Shown piece by piece: positions 47,731 to 55,349 of a stretch of 64,000 nucleotides of DNA. This DNA is from Thermomonas flagellata (GTDB taxonomy: Bacteria; Pseudomonadota; Gammaproteobacteria; Xanthomonadales; Xanthomonadaceae). The DNA lies in the NCBI RefSeq assembly GCF_022419185.1, contig NZ_JAJOZK010000003.1:124001-188000 (forward strand), given 5' to 3'. A program made the position numbers and the translations under genes. Position 1 is the first letter of the stretch. Every line of letters begins with the position of its first letter. The notes under the pieces were generated by a model. The model saw only the letters and a list, made by a program, of their open reading frames with translations, was not told where the DNA came from and did not search any database.

Positions 47731-49031
47731 CGACCGCCGGTTTCCGGCCGACGGCTGCGGCCGTCCCCCCGCGGCGCCGGCTTCGCCCCGGCGTGCGCAT
47801 GCGCGCTGCGCGGCTTGGCGTGCGGGCGGCGGTTGCGGCCCGGGCGCGGCGCGCGCGCCGCGTCGGCGAACGGCTTGGCGTCGGTGCGGATGGCGCGGCT
47901 GGGCTCGAAGCCCGGCACCACCTGTATCGTGATCTCGCGGCCCAGCAGCTTCTGGATCTGGCGCAGCAGCCCGGCTTCGTCCGGCGACACCAGCGAGATC
48001 GCCTCGCCGCGGGCGCCGTTGCGGCCGGTGCGGCCGATGCGGTGGACGTAGTCCTCGGCCACCATCGGCAGGTCGTGGTTGATCACCAGCGGCAGCTGCG
48101 GGATGTCCAGCCCGCGCGCGGCCACGTCGGTGGCGACCAGGATCCGGGTCTTGCCGCTCTTGAATTCCGACAGCGCCTTCTGGCGCGCGGCCTGGCTCTT
48201 GTTGCCGTGGATCGCCAGCGCCGGCAGCCCGGCCTTCTCCAGCTGCTCGGCCAGGCGGTTGCAGCCGTGCTTGGTCTTGCCGAACACCAGCACCTGCTCG
48301 GCGTGGCGGCGCGCCAGGATGTCGATCAGCAGCTCGCGCTTCCTCGCTGCGTCCACCGGATGCGCGTGGTGGGCGATGGTCTCGACCACGGTGTTCTGCG
48401 CGGCCACCTGCACCTGCTTGGGGTCCTGCATGAACTCCAGCGCCAGCGCCTTGATGCGCGGCTCGAAGGTGGCCGAGAACAGCAGCGTCTGCCGCTGCGC
48501 CGGCACGTGCTTCATCACCCGCTTGATCGAGGGCAAAAAGCCCATGTCCAGCATGCGGTCGGCCTCGTCCAGGACCAGCATGCGCACGTCGCCGAGCTTG
48601 CAGGTGCCGCGCTCGAGGTGGTCGATCAGGCGCCCGGGGCAGGCCACCAGCACGTCCACGCCGCGCCGGAACGCCTCCACCTGCGGCTGCATGCCCACCC
48701 CGCCGAACAGCGCGGTGACGTTGAGGCGCAGGTGCTTGGCGTAGGCGCGCAGGTTGTCGGTGATCTGCACCGCCAGCTCGCGGGTGGGGGTCAGCACCAG
48801 CACCCGCGGCCGGCGCAGGCCTTCGGGCTTGGGCAGCTCGGCCAGCATCTGCAGCAGCGGCAGGCCGAACGCGGCGGTCTTGCCGGTCCCGGTCTGGGCA
48901 CCGCCCAGCACGTCGTGTCCGGCCAGCACCAGCGGGATCGCCTGGGCCTGGATCGGGGTCGGGGTGGCATAGCCCTGTTCGGCCAGCGCGCGCAGCAACG
49001 CAGGCGCTAGGCCGAGGGATTCGAACGTCAT
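47721..49031 (-). CDS. rhlE: DEAD-box RNA helicase, RhlE type
   Basis: ATP-dependent RNA helicase likely acting in ribosome assembly or mRNA turnover. The 436-residue protein has all core motifs: Q motif PTPIQAQAIPLVL, Walker A AQTGTGKTAAFG (near residue 46), TPTRELAVQI, VLDEADRMLDMGF, LLFSATFEP, ATDVAARGLDIPQ and VHRIGRTGRNGARGEA. An Arg/Pro/His-rich basic tail follows (about residues 375-436), typical of RhlE. AAGGAG (49038-49043 on the minus strand) 6 nt upstream fixes the ATG at 49031; the frame is open further upstream but without support. The RhlE label rather than another DEAD family is from length and tail. Confidence 0.92.
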   Translation of the reverse strand: MTFESLGLAPALLRALAEQGYATPTPIQAQAIPLVLAGHDVLGGAQTGTGKTAAFGLPLLQMLAELPKPEGLRRPRVLVLTPTRELAVQITDNLRAYAKHLRLNVTALFGGVGMQPQVEAFRRGVDVLVACPGRLIDHLERGTCKLGDVRMLVLDEADRMLDMGFLPSIKRVMKHVPAQRQTLLFSATFEPRIKALALEFMQDPKQVQVAAQNTVVETIAHHAHPVDAARKRELLIDILARRHAEQVLVFGKTKHGCNRLAEQLEKAGLPALAIHGNKSQAARQKALSEFKSGKTRILVATDVAARGLDIPQLPLVINHDLPMVAEDYVHRIGRTGRNGARGEAISLVSPDEAGLLRQIQKLLGREITIQVVPGFEPSRAIRTDAKPFADAARAPRPGRNRRPHAKPRSAHAHAGAKPAPRGDGRSRRPETGGRRG

Positions 49032-49220
49032 GCAAAGCTCCTTGGGGACGGTCACGCCAGGGGCGTGCGGGATCCGTGCGCTTCCCTGCTGCCGCGCGGG
49101 GGATCGTGGGGGCACGGGCCGGGGCTCCGGACCGTGGCTGCGCGTCGGTGGGCGTCGGGGGTGGTGCGCCGCGGCGAGGCGGCAGGACCGGGAACAACGG
49201 TCGCTCGTGCGCAGGCGGCC

Positions 49221-49226
49221 ATCATA
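49221..49226 (-). promoter_or_regulatory. Candidate -10 of rhlE
   Basis: Minus strand TATGAT (49226-49221) differs from consensus at one position. The position 17 bp upstream (CGGCCG) is a poor -35. It would give a leader of about 180 nt before the rhlE ATG, long compared with other genes here. Confidence 0.4.
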
Positions 49227-49250
49227 CGCGAGCGCGGCGCCTACGGCCGG

Positions 49251-49262
49251 CAGACGCGTCTG
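49251..49262 (+). promoter_or_regulatory. Inverted repeat 1 (CAGAC-GC-GTCTG), candidate enhancer site
   Basis: A perfect 12-bp palindrome, CAGACGCGTCTG. Its centre lies about 128 bp before the predicted sigma-54 start site (~49385). It shares both 5-bp arms with the second inverted repeat about 51 bp further on. Confidence 0.45.
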
Positions 49263-49300
49263 ACGCATCGCGTCCATTCATGTCGCGATCGGCAGCCAGC

Positions 49301-49315
49301 CAGACACGCGGTCTG
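49301..49315 (+). promoter_or_regulatory. Inverted repeat 2 (CAGAC-N5-GTCTG), candidate enhancer site
   Basis: Arms CAGAC (49301-49305) and GTCTG (49311-49315) flank ACGCG. The centre is about 77 bp before the predicted start. The centre-to-centre distance of about 51 bp from the first repeat is close to five helical turns, which would place both on the same DNA face; the arm spacing differs (2 versus 5 bp). Confidence 0.45.
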
Positions 49316-49358
49316 CATCCCCCGCGCCACCGCCCCGGATGCATGCGAACGCCGGGAT

Positions 49359-49373
49359 TGGCACGTAAAATGC
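49359..49373 (+). promoter_or_regulatory. Candidate sigma-54 (-24/-12) promoter
   Basis: TGGCACG (49359-49365), four bases, then ATGC (49370-49373). The GG (49360-49361) and GC (49372-49373) doublets are exactly 10 nt apart, as required for sigma-54. The -24 half is a perfect match to TGGCACG and the -12 half has three of four TTGC bases. An overlapping TAAAAT (49366-49371) could instead be a sigma-70 -10, but without a -35. It reads toward the LysM-FecR gene at 49413. Confidence 0.55.
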
Positions 49374-49412
49374 GAACTGCGTCAGGAATTTCGCCCCGAC
49401 CGCCCCGCACGG

Positions 49413-51059
49413 ATGCCGCCCCACGCCCCTGCCCCCTCACGCCCCCGACTGCAGCGCCTGACGGCCCTGCTGCTGGGCCTGGCCCTGCTGCTGGCGATGC
49501 TCGCCGCGCCTGCCGCCGACTGGAGCTACCGGGTCCGGCCCGGCGACACCGTGTGGGATCTCGCGCGCCGTTACCTGCGCGCCGACATCCCCTGGCAGCA
49601 GCTGCAGGCGCACAACCGGATCGCCGATCCGGCGCGGCTGGCGCCCGGCAGCGTGCTGCGCATCCCGGTCGAATGGCTGAAGCTGCAGCCGGCGCCGGCG
49701 ACCGTGCTGGGAGTGCGCGGGCAGGCCAGCTTCGAGCGCCCAGGACGACCGCCGCAGCCGGTGGTGGCGGGCATGCAGGTCGGCATGGGCCTGTTGCTGC
49801 GCACCGGGGCCGGGGCCAGCCTGACCCTGCGCTTCGCCGACGGCAGCGAGCTGCTGCTGCAGGAGAACAGCGCGCTGGCGCTGGACCGGCTGGGTGCCTA
49901 TGGCCGCAGCGGAATGGTCGACACCCGCCTGCGCCTGCTGCAGGGACGCGTCTCCAACCAGGTCAACAAGCTGCGCCGTGGATCGAGCTTCTCGATCCAG
50001 ACTCCGGCCCTGACCTCGAGCGTGCGCGGCACCCGGTTCCGGGTCGCGCAGGACGCCGCCGGCGCACGCACCGAGGTCAGCGAGGGCCTTGTGCAGGCGC
50101 AGGATGCGCGCGACCGGGTACAGCTGCAGGCCGGCCAGGGCGTGGCCAGCCGCGGCCCGCGCTCGCCGCTCGCCGCGCAGGCCCTGCTGCCGGCCCCGGC
50201 CGGCCTCGCGGTGGACGCCGGCCAGCGCCCGATCCGCCTGCGCTGGCAGGCGGTGCCCGGGGCGGCGCGCTACCGGGTGGAAGTCGGCGGCACTCCGGCG
50301 TTCCCGTACCTGTTGCTGGACACCGTGGTGGACGCACCGGAACTGGCGATCGCCGCGCTGCCGGACGGTGCCCAGCGCTTCCGCGTGCGCGCGATCGCCG
50401 CCGACGGGCTGGAAGGGCTGGATGCGGAGGCCGAGTTGCCGGTGCAGTTGCCGGCGCCATTCGCCCTCGCCCCGGCGGACGGCGCGGAACTGGATATGGA
50501 GCGCCCGCGCCTGCGCTGGAGCTCGGTCGGCACGGACGCCCGCTACCGGCTGCAGCTGGCGGCGGCCGACGATCCCGGTTTCGCCCGCCCGCTGCAGGAC
50601 GTGCAGGCGCTGCCGGCGACCGACTGGCGACCGGCGCAGGCCCTCGCCCCCGGCGCCTACCTGTGGCGGATCGCCACCCTCGACCAGGAGGGGCGCCAGT
50701 CGGCCTGGACCGTGAGCCGCCTGACCCTGCTGCCGCCGGGCGCGCCGCCGCAGCCGGGGGTCGCCGGCCGCGGCGACACGCTGGAACTGCGCTGGCCGGA
50801 AGGCCGCCCGGGCCAGCGCTTCCGGGTGCAGGTCGCCGCCGCCCCGGACTTCAGCCAGCCGCGGCTGGACACGGTGGTCGCGCAGAATCGCCTGCCGCTG
50901 ACGAACCTGCCGAGCGGGCGCTGGCATGCAAGGGTGCAGGTGATCGACGCCGACGGCGAGGCGCGGCCGTTCGGCCCGGCGCAGACGTTCCAGACCGGCT
51001 GCCGCGCCTGCCGCTGGTGGCTGCTCGGCGGCGGTGCGCTGCTGGTGTGGGCGCTGTAG
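49413..51059 (+). CDS. LysM and FecR domain envelope protein
   Basis: A 548-residue exported protein predicted to bind peptidoglycan. A signal sequence (LTALLLGLALLLAMLAAPAA, residues 16-35) is followed by one LysM domain (about 38-85, YRVRPGDTVWDLARRYL). A FecR domain comes next (about 90-205, LTLRFADGSELLLQENSALA and TPALTSSVRGTRFRV), then two or three fibronectin-III-like repeats (about 225-525, with AGQRPIRLRWQAVPGAARYR). It ends in CRACRWWLLGGGALLVWAL, a CxxC followed by a short hydrophobic tail. FecR-LysM proteins often sit beside CHASE2 sensors; the CHASE2-GGDEF gene follows, its ribosome site overlapping this stop. Function is inferred, not established. Confidence 0.88.
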   Translation: MPPHAPAPSRPRLQRLTALLLGLALLLAMLAAPAADWSYRVRPGDTVWDLARRYLRADIPWQQLQAHNRIADPARLAPGSVLRIPVEWLKLQPAPATVLGVRGQASFERPGRPPQPVVAGMQVGMGLLLRTGAGASLTLRFADGSELLLQENSALALDRLGAYGRSGMVDTRLRLLQGRVSNQVNKLRRGSSFSIQTPALTSSVRGTRFRVAQDAAGARTEVSEGLVQAQDARDRVQLQAGQGVASRGPRSPLAAQALLPAPAGLAVDAGQRPIRLRWQAVPGAARYRVEVGGTPAFPYLLLDTVVDAPELAIAALPDGAQRFRVRAIAADGLEGLDAEAELPVQLPAPFALAPADGAELDMERPRLRWSSVGTDARYRLQLAAADDPGFARPLQDVQALPATDWRPAQALAPGAYLWRIATLDQEGRQSAWTVSRLTLLPPGAPPQPGVAGRGDTLELRWPEGRPGQRFRVQVAAAPDFSQPRLDTVVAQNRLPLTNLPSGRWHARVQVIDADGEARPFGPAQTFQTGCRACRWWLLGGGALLVWAL

Positions 51060-51069
51060 GAGACCCGGC

Positions 51070-52719
51070 ATGCCGACCGCCGCCCGTTCCCCCGCCCTGC
51101 ATCCCTGGCTGCTGGCCCTCGGTGCGGGCTGCGTCCTGCTGCTGGCGCTGACCGGCCTGACCCGACCGCTGGACGGCTGGCTGTATGACCGCCTCTCCGG
51201 CCTGCGCGCCCCCGCCGCGGATCGCAAGATCGTGGTGGTCGAGATCGACCAGCACAGCCTTGATGCGCTCGGTGCCTGGCCATGGCCGCGCGCGCTGCAT
51301 GCGCGCCTGCTCCAGCGGCTGCAGCAGGCGCAGCCCGCGGCCATCGGCTTCGACGTGCTGTTCGCCGAGCCCGACCGCCACGACCCGGCCGGCGACGCCG
51401 CGCTGGCCGCCGCGATGCGCGCCAGCGGGCGGGTGGCGCTGGCCGTCACCGCCGAAGCGCCACAGCCCGGGGCGGCGCCGCTGGAGACCCTGCCGGCGCC
51501 GCCACTGGCCGCGGCGGCGGCCGCGTTCGGACACACCGCGATCACCCCGGATCCCGATGGCGTCGCGCGCAGCGCCTACCTGCAGGCCGGCGTCGGCGAT
51601 GCGCGCTGGCCGGCCCTGGGCGCGGCGCTGGTCGCGCTGGCGGGCCCCGCGCCCGCCGCGCCCCTTGGCGAGCGCCGGCCGCCGCAGGAAGCCTCGCCCT
51701 ACCGCTGGGAACAGGACCGGCGCGTGCTGCTGCCGAACCTGGACCTGACCGGGCTGCGCCGGGTGTCCTACCTCGACCTGCTGCAGGGCCAGGTGCCGGC
51801 CGGGCTGCTGCGCGGCGCCCTGGTGCTGGTCGGCGCCACCGCCGAGGGCCTCGGCGAGGAGGTGCTGGTCGAGACCCGCGACGGCCGCCGCTACGTGCCG
51901 GGCACCCTGTTCCAGGCCGGCCTGGCCAGCGAACTGCTGGCACGCGCGACGGTGACCCCGCTCACGCCCGCGCAGTGGCTGCCGAGCGCCGCCGCGCTGG
52001 CGCTGCTGCCGCTGCTGCTGCTGTGGCGGTTTCCGCGCCTGCCGGCATGGGCGGTGCTGACCGCGGGCGCGCTGCTGACGCTGGCCGTCAGCGCCTGGCT
52101 GCTGCTGCAGGCCCGGCTGTGGCTGCCTCCGGTCTCGCCCCTGCTGGCGCTCGCGCTGGCAGGCGCAGTGCTCGCCCTGGTGCACTATCGGCGCGCACAC
52201 CGGTTGGCCCTGACCGATGGCCTGACCCGGGTCGGCAACCGCCGTCAGTTCGACGCCGCGCTCGCGCGTGAGCACGCCTCGGCGCTGCGCACCGGGCATC
52301 CGCTGGCGCTGCTGCTGATCGACATCGACCACTTCAAGCGCTACAACGACCGCCTCGGGCACCGCGCCGGCGACGAGGCCCTGCGCCGGGTCAGCCAGCT
52401 GCTGGCCGCGCAGTTGCGGCGCCCGCGCGACCTCTGCGCCCGCTACGGCGGCGACGAGCTGGCCGCGGTGCTGCCGGAGACCGACGGCCCGGCCGCACTG
52501 GCCCTGGCCGAGCGCCTGCGCGCCGCGGTGCGCGCACAGCGCATCCCGCACCCGGACAACGAGGAGCGCGGAATCCTCACCCTGAGCATCGGCATCGCGG
52601 TCTCCGACCCGCAGGATGCCTCGGTGCACGCGCTACTCGACCGCGCCGACGTGGCCCTGTACCTTGCCAAGTCCGACGGCCGCGACCGTGCGCGGCTGGC
52701 GCCGCCCCCCGGCGCCTGA
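51070..52719 (+). CDS. CHASE2-GGDEF membrane diguanylate cyclase
   Basis: Predicted to make cyclic di-GMP from two GTP in response to a periplasmic signal. The 549-residue protein has an N-terminal membrane segment (about 11-30) and a periplasmic CHASE2 domain (about 35-300, with IVVVEIDQHSLDALGAWPWP and ALVLVGATAEGLGEEVL). Three closely spaced membrane segments (about 305-375) and a cytoplasmic GGDEF domain follow. The active-site loop is GGDEL (residues 460-464) in RYGGDELAAVL, and an inhibitory I-site RPRD (451-454) lies exactly five residues upstream. LLIDIDHFKRYNDRLGH supplies the metal and substrate residues, so activity is likely. AGGAGA at 51058-51063, overlapping the upstream TAG, gives coupled translation. 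Confidence 0.93.
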   Translation: MPTAARSPALHPWLLALGAGCVLLLALTGLTRPLDGWLYDRLSGLRAPAADRKIVVVEIDQHSLDALGAWPWPRALHARLLQRLQQAQPAAIGFDVLFAEPDRHDPAGDAALAAAMRASGRVALAVTAEAPQPGAAPLETLPAPPLAAAAAAFGHTAITPDPDGVARSAYLQAGVGDARWPALGAALVALAGPAPAAPLGERRPPQEASPYRWEQDRRVLLPNLDLTGLRRVSYLDLLQGQVPAGLLRGALVLVGATAEGLGEEVLVETRDGRRYVPGTLFQAGLASELLARATVTPLTPAQWLPSAAALALLPLLLLWRFPRLPAWAVLTAGALLTLAVSAWLLLQARLWLPPVSPLLALALAGAVLALVHYRRAHRLALTDGLTRVGNRRQFDAALAREHASALRTGHPLALLLIDIDHFKRYNDRLGHRAGDEALRRVSQLLAAQLRRPRDLCARYGGDELAAVLPETDGPAALALAERLRAAVRAQRIPHPDNEERGILTLSIGIAVSDPQDASVHALLDRADVALYLAKSDGRDRARLAPPPGA

Positions 52720-52741
52720 CCCCACCCGACCCCGCAACCGC

Positions 52742-53089
52742 ATGAAGCTCGAAACCCGCCTCGCACAATGGCTGCTGGCCGCCGTGTTCATCGTCGCCGG
52801 CGGCTTCCGCCTGTGGCAGGCGCTGCACGGCGTGGCGTACTCCAACGGCAGCCTGCTGGTCAGCGCCGGCGAGGTGCTGCTGGGCGTGCTGCTGGCCGCC
52901 GGCTGGCAGCTGCGCGCACTGGCGCTGCTGGCGGCCGCCGCCCTGCTGGCCGACGCCGCGCTCACCCACCCGTTCTGGAAGTTCTCCGGCAGCGCGCAGG
53001 CCGCGCAGCTGCTGCACTTCATGAAGAACATCGGGCTGGTCGGCGGGCTGCTCCTGCTGTCCGGCGCGGGCGGCGCGCGCCGGCGCTGA
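52742..53089 (+). CDS. DoxX family membrane protein
   Basis: A 115-residue four-helix membrane protein of the DoxX/DUF-type quinone-interacting family, function unclear. Features: LAQWLLAAVFIVAGGFRLW (residues 8-26), a central VLLGVLLAAGWQLRALALLA segment, LTHPFWKFSGS near residue 78, and the conserved QLLHFMKNIGLVGGLLLL at the end. The start follows the cyclase stop by 22 nt with no clear ribosome site; it may be the third gene of that operon. Confidence 0.85.
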   Translation: MKLETRLAQWLLAAVFIVAGGFRLWQALHGVAYSNGSLLVSAGEVLLGVLLAAGWQLRALALLAAAALLADAALTHPFWKFSGSAQAAQLLHFMKNIGLVGGLLLLSGAGGARRR

Positions 53090-53093
53090 GCGC

Positions 53094-53831
53094 TCAGCCG
53101 GCGGCGGCCTGCCACAGGGTCAGCAGGCCGATCGCGAACACCAAGAGCAGCGCGATGCGGCGGAACAGCGCCTGCGGCAGCCGCGCCAGGATGCGCCGGC
53201 CCAGCCAGGTGCCGGCCAGCGCCACCACCGCCAGCAGCGGCACCCACACCAGGTCGTGGGCGTGGATGTAGCCATTGCGCGCGTACACCACGCCGCGGCT
53301 GAGGTCGATCGCCAGGTCGATCGCCGCCGAAGTCGCCACGAACACCTCCTTGCGCAGGTCGAACGCGGCCAGGGTGATGCCGCGCACCGCGCCGCCGGTG
53401 CCCACCAGCCCGGCCATCCCGCCGGACAACACCCCGCCCAGCACCGCGTTGCCGGTGCTCGCGCGCACCGTCCAGCGCGGACGCAGCAGCATCCAGCCGC
53501 TGAGCGCGAGCAGGAACACCGCCAGCACGCCGGTCAGCCAGCGGGTGTCGAGCGCGGCCGAGGCCAGCCCGCCCAGCACCGCGCAGACCACCGCAGGCAC
53601 GCCCAGCCGCAGCAGCAGGCCGCGGTCGATCCCGGCGCGGAACAGCCCGAGCTTGCTCAGGTTGCTGGCCAGGTGGAACAGCGCGGTGATGCCGAGCACC
53701 GACTGGAAGTCGAAGTAGAAGTTCGCGACCGGCACGAAGAACACCGACGAGCCGAACCCGGCCACGGTACCAGCGACCTCGGCCAGCAGCGCCAGCAGCA
53801 GGAATCCCGCGCCGCGGCCGAGCTCCGGCAT
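53094..53831 (-). CDS. TauE/SafE family membrane transporter
   Basis: A 245-residue membrane protein of the sulfite exporter TauE/SafE family (family substrates include sulfur-containing or organic anions; the substrate here is unknown). About eight hydrophobic segments. The first repeat has LAEVAGTVAGFGSSVFFVPV, and the second repeat has LSGGMAGLVGTGGAVRGITL near residue 134, the duplicated Gly-rich motifs of the family. Its ATG overlaps the upstream beta-CASP nuclease stop by one base (TGATG), so translation is probably coupled. It ends 4 bp from the convergent DoxX stop. Confidence 0.9.
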   Translation of the reverse strand: MPELGRGAGFLLLALLAEVAGTVAGFGSSVFFVPVANFYFDFQSVLGITALFHLASNLSKLGLFRAGIDRGLLLRLGVPAVVCAVLGGLASAALDTRWLTGVLAVFLLALSGWMLLRPRWTVRASTGNAVLGGVLSGGMAGLVGTGGAVRGITLAAFDLRKEVFVATSAAIDLAIDLSRGVVYARNGYIHAHDLVWVPLLAVVALAGTWLGRRILARLPQALFRRIALLLVFAIGLLTLWQAAAG

Positions 53832-55204
53832 CAGACGTCCAGCACCAGCCCCGGGCGCGGCAGCACCGCCTGCACACCGTGGCGGGTCAGGATCTCCCCG
53901 GCCAGCGCCTCGCGCGCGCGCTCCTCGCCGTGCACCAGCGCCAGCGGCGGTGGCGGGGCGATGCCCGCGTACCAGTCCAGCAGCCCCTGCTGGTCAGCAT
54001 GCGCGGACAGCCCGCCGACGGTGTGCCGCTGCGCGTTCACCTGCACGTCGTGGCCGTGGATGCGCACCCAGCGCGCGCCCTCCACCAGCCGCCGCCCGAG
54101 CGTGCCCTCGGCCTGGTAGCCGACGAACACGATCCGGGTCTGGCGATGCGGCAGGTGCTGGCGCATGTGGTGGAGGATGCGGCCGCCGTTGGCCATGCCG
54201 TTGCCGGCGATGATGATCGCGCCGCCCCCGATGCGGTTGATCGCCATCGACTCCTCCACCGACTCGGTGACGTGCAGGTTCGGCAGCCGGAACGGGTTGG
54301 GGGTGCCGCGCCACGCCGCGCGCGCCTCGGCGTCGAACAGTTCGTGGTGGCGGTCGTACACCTGCACCACCTTCGAGGCCATCGGGCTGTCGAGGAAGAT
54401 CCGCCAACGCGCCATGCCCCAGTCGTCCCAGTGGCGGGCGAACCAGTACAGCAGTTCCTGGGTGCGCCCCACCGCGAACGCCGGGATCAGCACGTTGCCG
54501 CCGTCGCGCCAGGCTGCGTGCAGGATCTCGCCCAACTCCTGCACGGTGGCCTCGCGGTCGCGGTGGTTGCGGTCACCGTAGGTGGATTCCAGCAGCAGCA
54601 GGTCGGCCGCTGGCACCGGCTCGGGATCGCGCAGGATCGGGGTGCCGCGCATGCCGAGGTCGCCGGAGAACACGAGGATGCGGCCGTCCGCGCGCAGCTC
54701 CACGCTGGCCGAGCCGAGGATGTGGCCGGCATCGCGCAGGACCAGGTCGATCCCCGGCAGCAGCGCCGGGTGCACGCCGTAGGGCAGCGGCCGCACCAAC
54801 TCCAGCGTGCGCTGCACGTCCTGCCGGCTGTACAGCGGCACCGCCGGCGGTTGCCCCGGCCGGCGCCGGCGGTTGGCGCGCTCGGCGTCGCTCTCCTGCA
54901 GCGAGGCCGAATCCAGCAGCATGATCGGCAGCAGGTCGGCGGTGGCGGCCTGGGCGTAGATCGGCCCGCGGAAACCGGCCATGACCAGCCGCGGCAGGCG
55001 CCCGCAGTGGTCGATGTGGGCATGGCTGAGCACCACGGCGTCCAGCGCGGCGGCATCGAACGGGAACGGCGCGAAGTTCGCCGCCTCGGCCTCCGGGCTG
55101 CCCTGCACCATGCCGCAGTCCAGCAGCAGGCGGCGGCCCGCGGCCTCGACCAGGTGCATCGACCCGGTCACCTGCCCGGCCGCTCCGTGGAACTGCACCT
55201 GCAT
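53831..55204 (-). CDS. Metallo-beta-lactamase/beta-CASP nuclease
   Basis: A 457-residue predicted RNA-processing exonuclease of the beta-CASP (CPSF73/YSH1-like) family. The metallo-beta-lactamase core carries LDCGMVQG near residue 29, the zinc motif SHAHIDHCGRLP near residue 60, the AGHILGSASVEL segment near residue 159, and FSGDLGMRGTPIL near residue 180. The beta-CASP region holds NVLIPAFAVGRTQELLYW near residue 232 and the terminal VNAQRHTVGGLSAHADQQGL. An AGGAG lies 6 nt before the ATG. It is followed immediately by the TauE gene. Substrate (RNA versus DNA) is not shown by sequence. Confidence 0.92.
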   Translation of the reverse strand: MQVQFHGAAGQVTGSMHLVEAAGRRLLLDCGMVQGSPEAEAANFAPFPFDAAALDAVVLSHAHIDHCGRLPRLVMAGFRGPIYAQAATADLLPIMLLDSASLQESDAERANRRRRPGQPPAVPLYSRQDVQRTLELVRPLPYGVHPALLPGIDLVLRDAGHILGSASVELRADGRILVFSGDLGMRGTPILRDPEPVPAADLLLLESTYGDRNHRDREATVQELGEILHAAWRDGGNVLIPAFAVGRTQELLYWFARHWDDWGMARWRIFLDSPMASKVVQVYDRHHELFDAEARAAWRGTPNPFRLPNLHVTESVEESMAINRIGGGAIIIAGNGMANGGRILHHMRQHLPHRQTRIVFVGYQAEGTLGRRLVEGARWVRIHGHDVQVNAQRHTVGGLSAHADQQGLLDWYAGIAPPPPLALVHGEERAREALAGEILTRHGVQAVLPRPGLVLDV

Positions 55205-55247
55205 GTCGGCTCCTCGTCCCTGCTGCGCGCGCGACAGGGTACGCCAG

Positions 55248-55275
55248 ATGCCGGCTGAACGCGCCCGGCCGGCAT
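55248..55275. other. Inverted repeat in the divergent region before the M13 peptidase gene
   Basis: ATGCCGGC (55248-55255) and GCCGGCAT (55268-55275), an 8-bp stem with a 12-nt loop, lie between the nuclease and peptidase start codons. It could be an operator or simply GC-rich coincidence. Confidence 0.3.
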
Positions 55276-55310
55276 GACCATGGGCACCGGCGCGGCGTCC
55301 GCCCGGCGCC

Positions 55311-55316
55311 TAGAAT
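55311..55316 (+). promoter_or_regulatory. Candidate -10 of the M13 peptidase gene
   Basis: TAGAAT (55311-55316), identical to the pyrH -10, lies 33 nt before the GTG start at 55350. No convincing -35 at 16-18 bp. Confidence 0.45.
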
Positions 55317-55349
55317 CCGCGCCATCCAGACCCCTCCCGGAACCCCGCC

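Larger units (their letters stand above)
49032..49412. other. 381-bp divergent intergenic region, regulatory
   Basis: The only gene-free stretch over 300 bp. The left half (49032-49215) would be the C-rich untranslated leader of rhlE on the minus strand. The middle (49221-49315) holds a minus-strand -10 (TATGAT), two inverted repeats with arms CAGAC/GTCTG, and between them ATCGCG-N11-CGCGAT (49267-49289). The right part holds a sigma-54-like element at 49359-49373 and about 40 nt of leader for the LysM-FecR gene. No convincing small ORF or RNA gene is seen. Confidence 0.7.
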
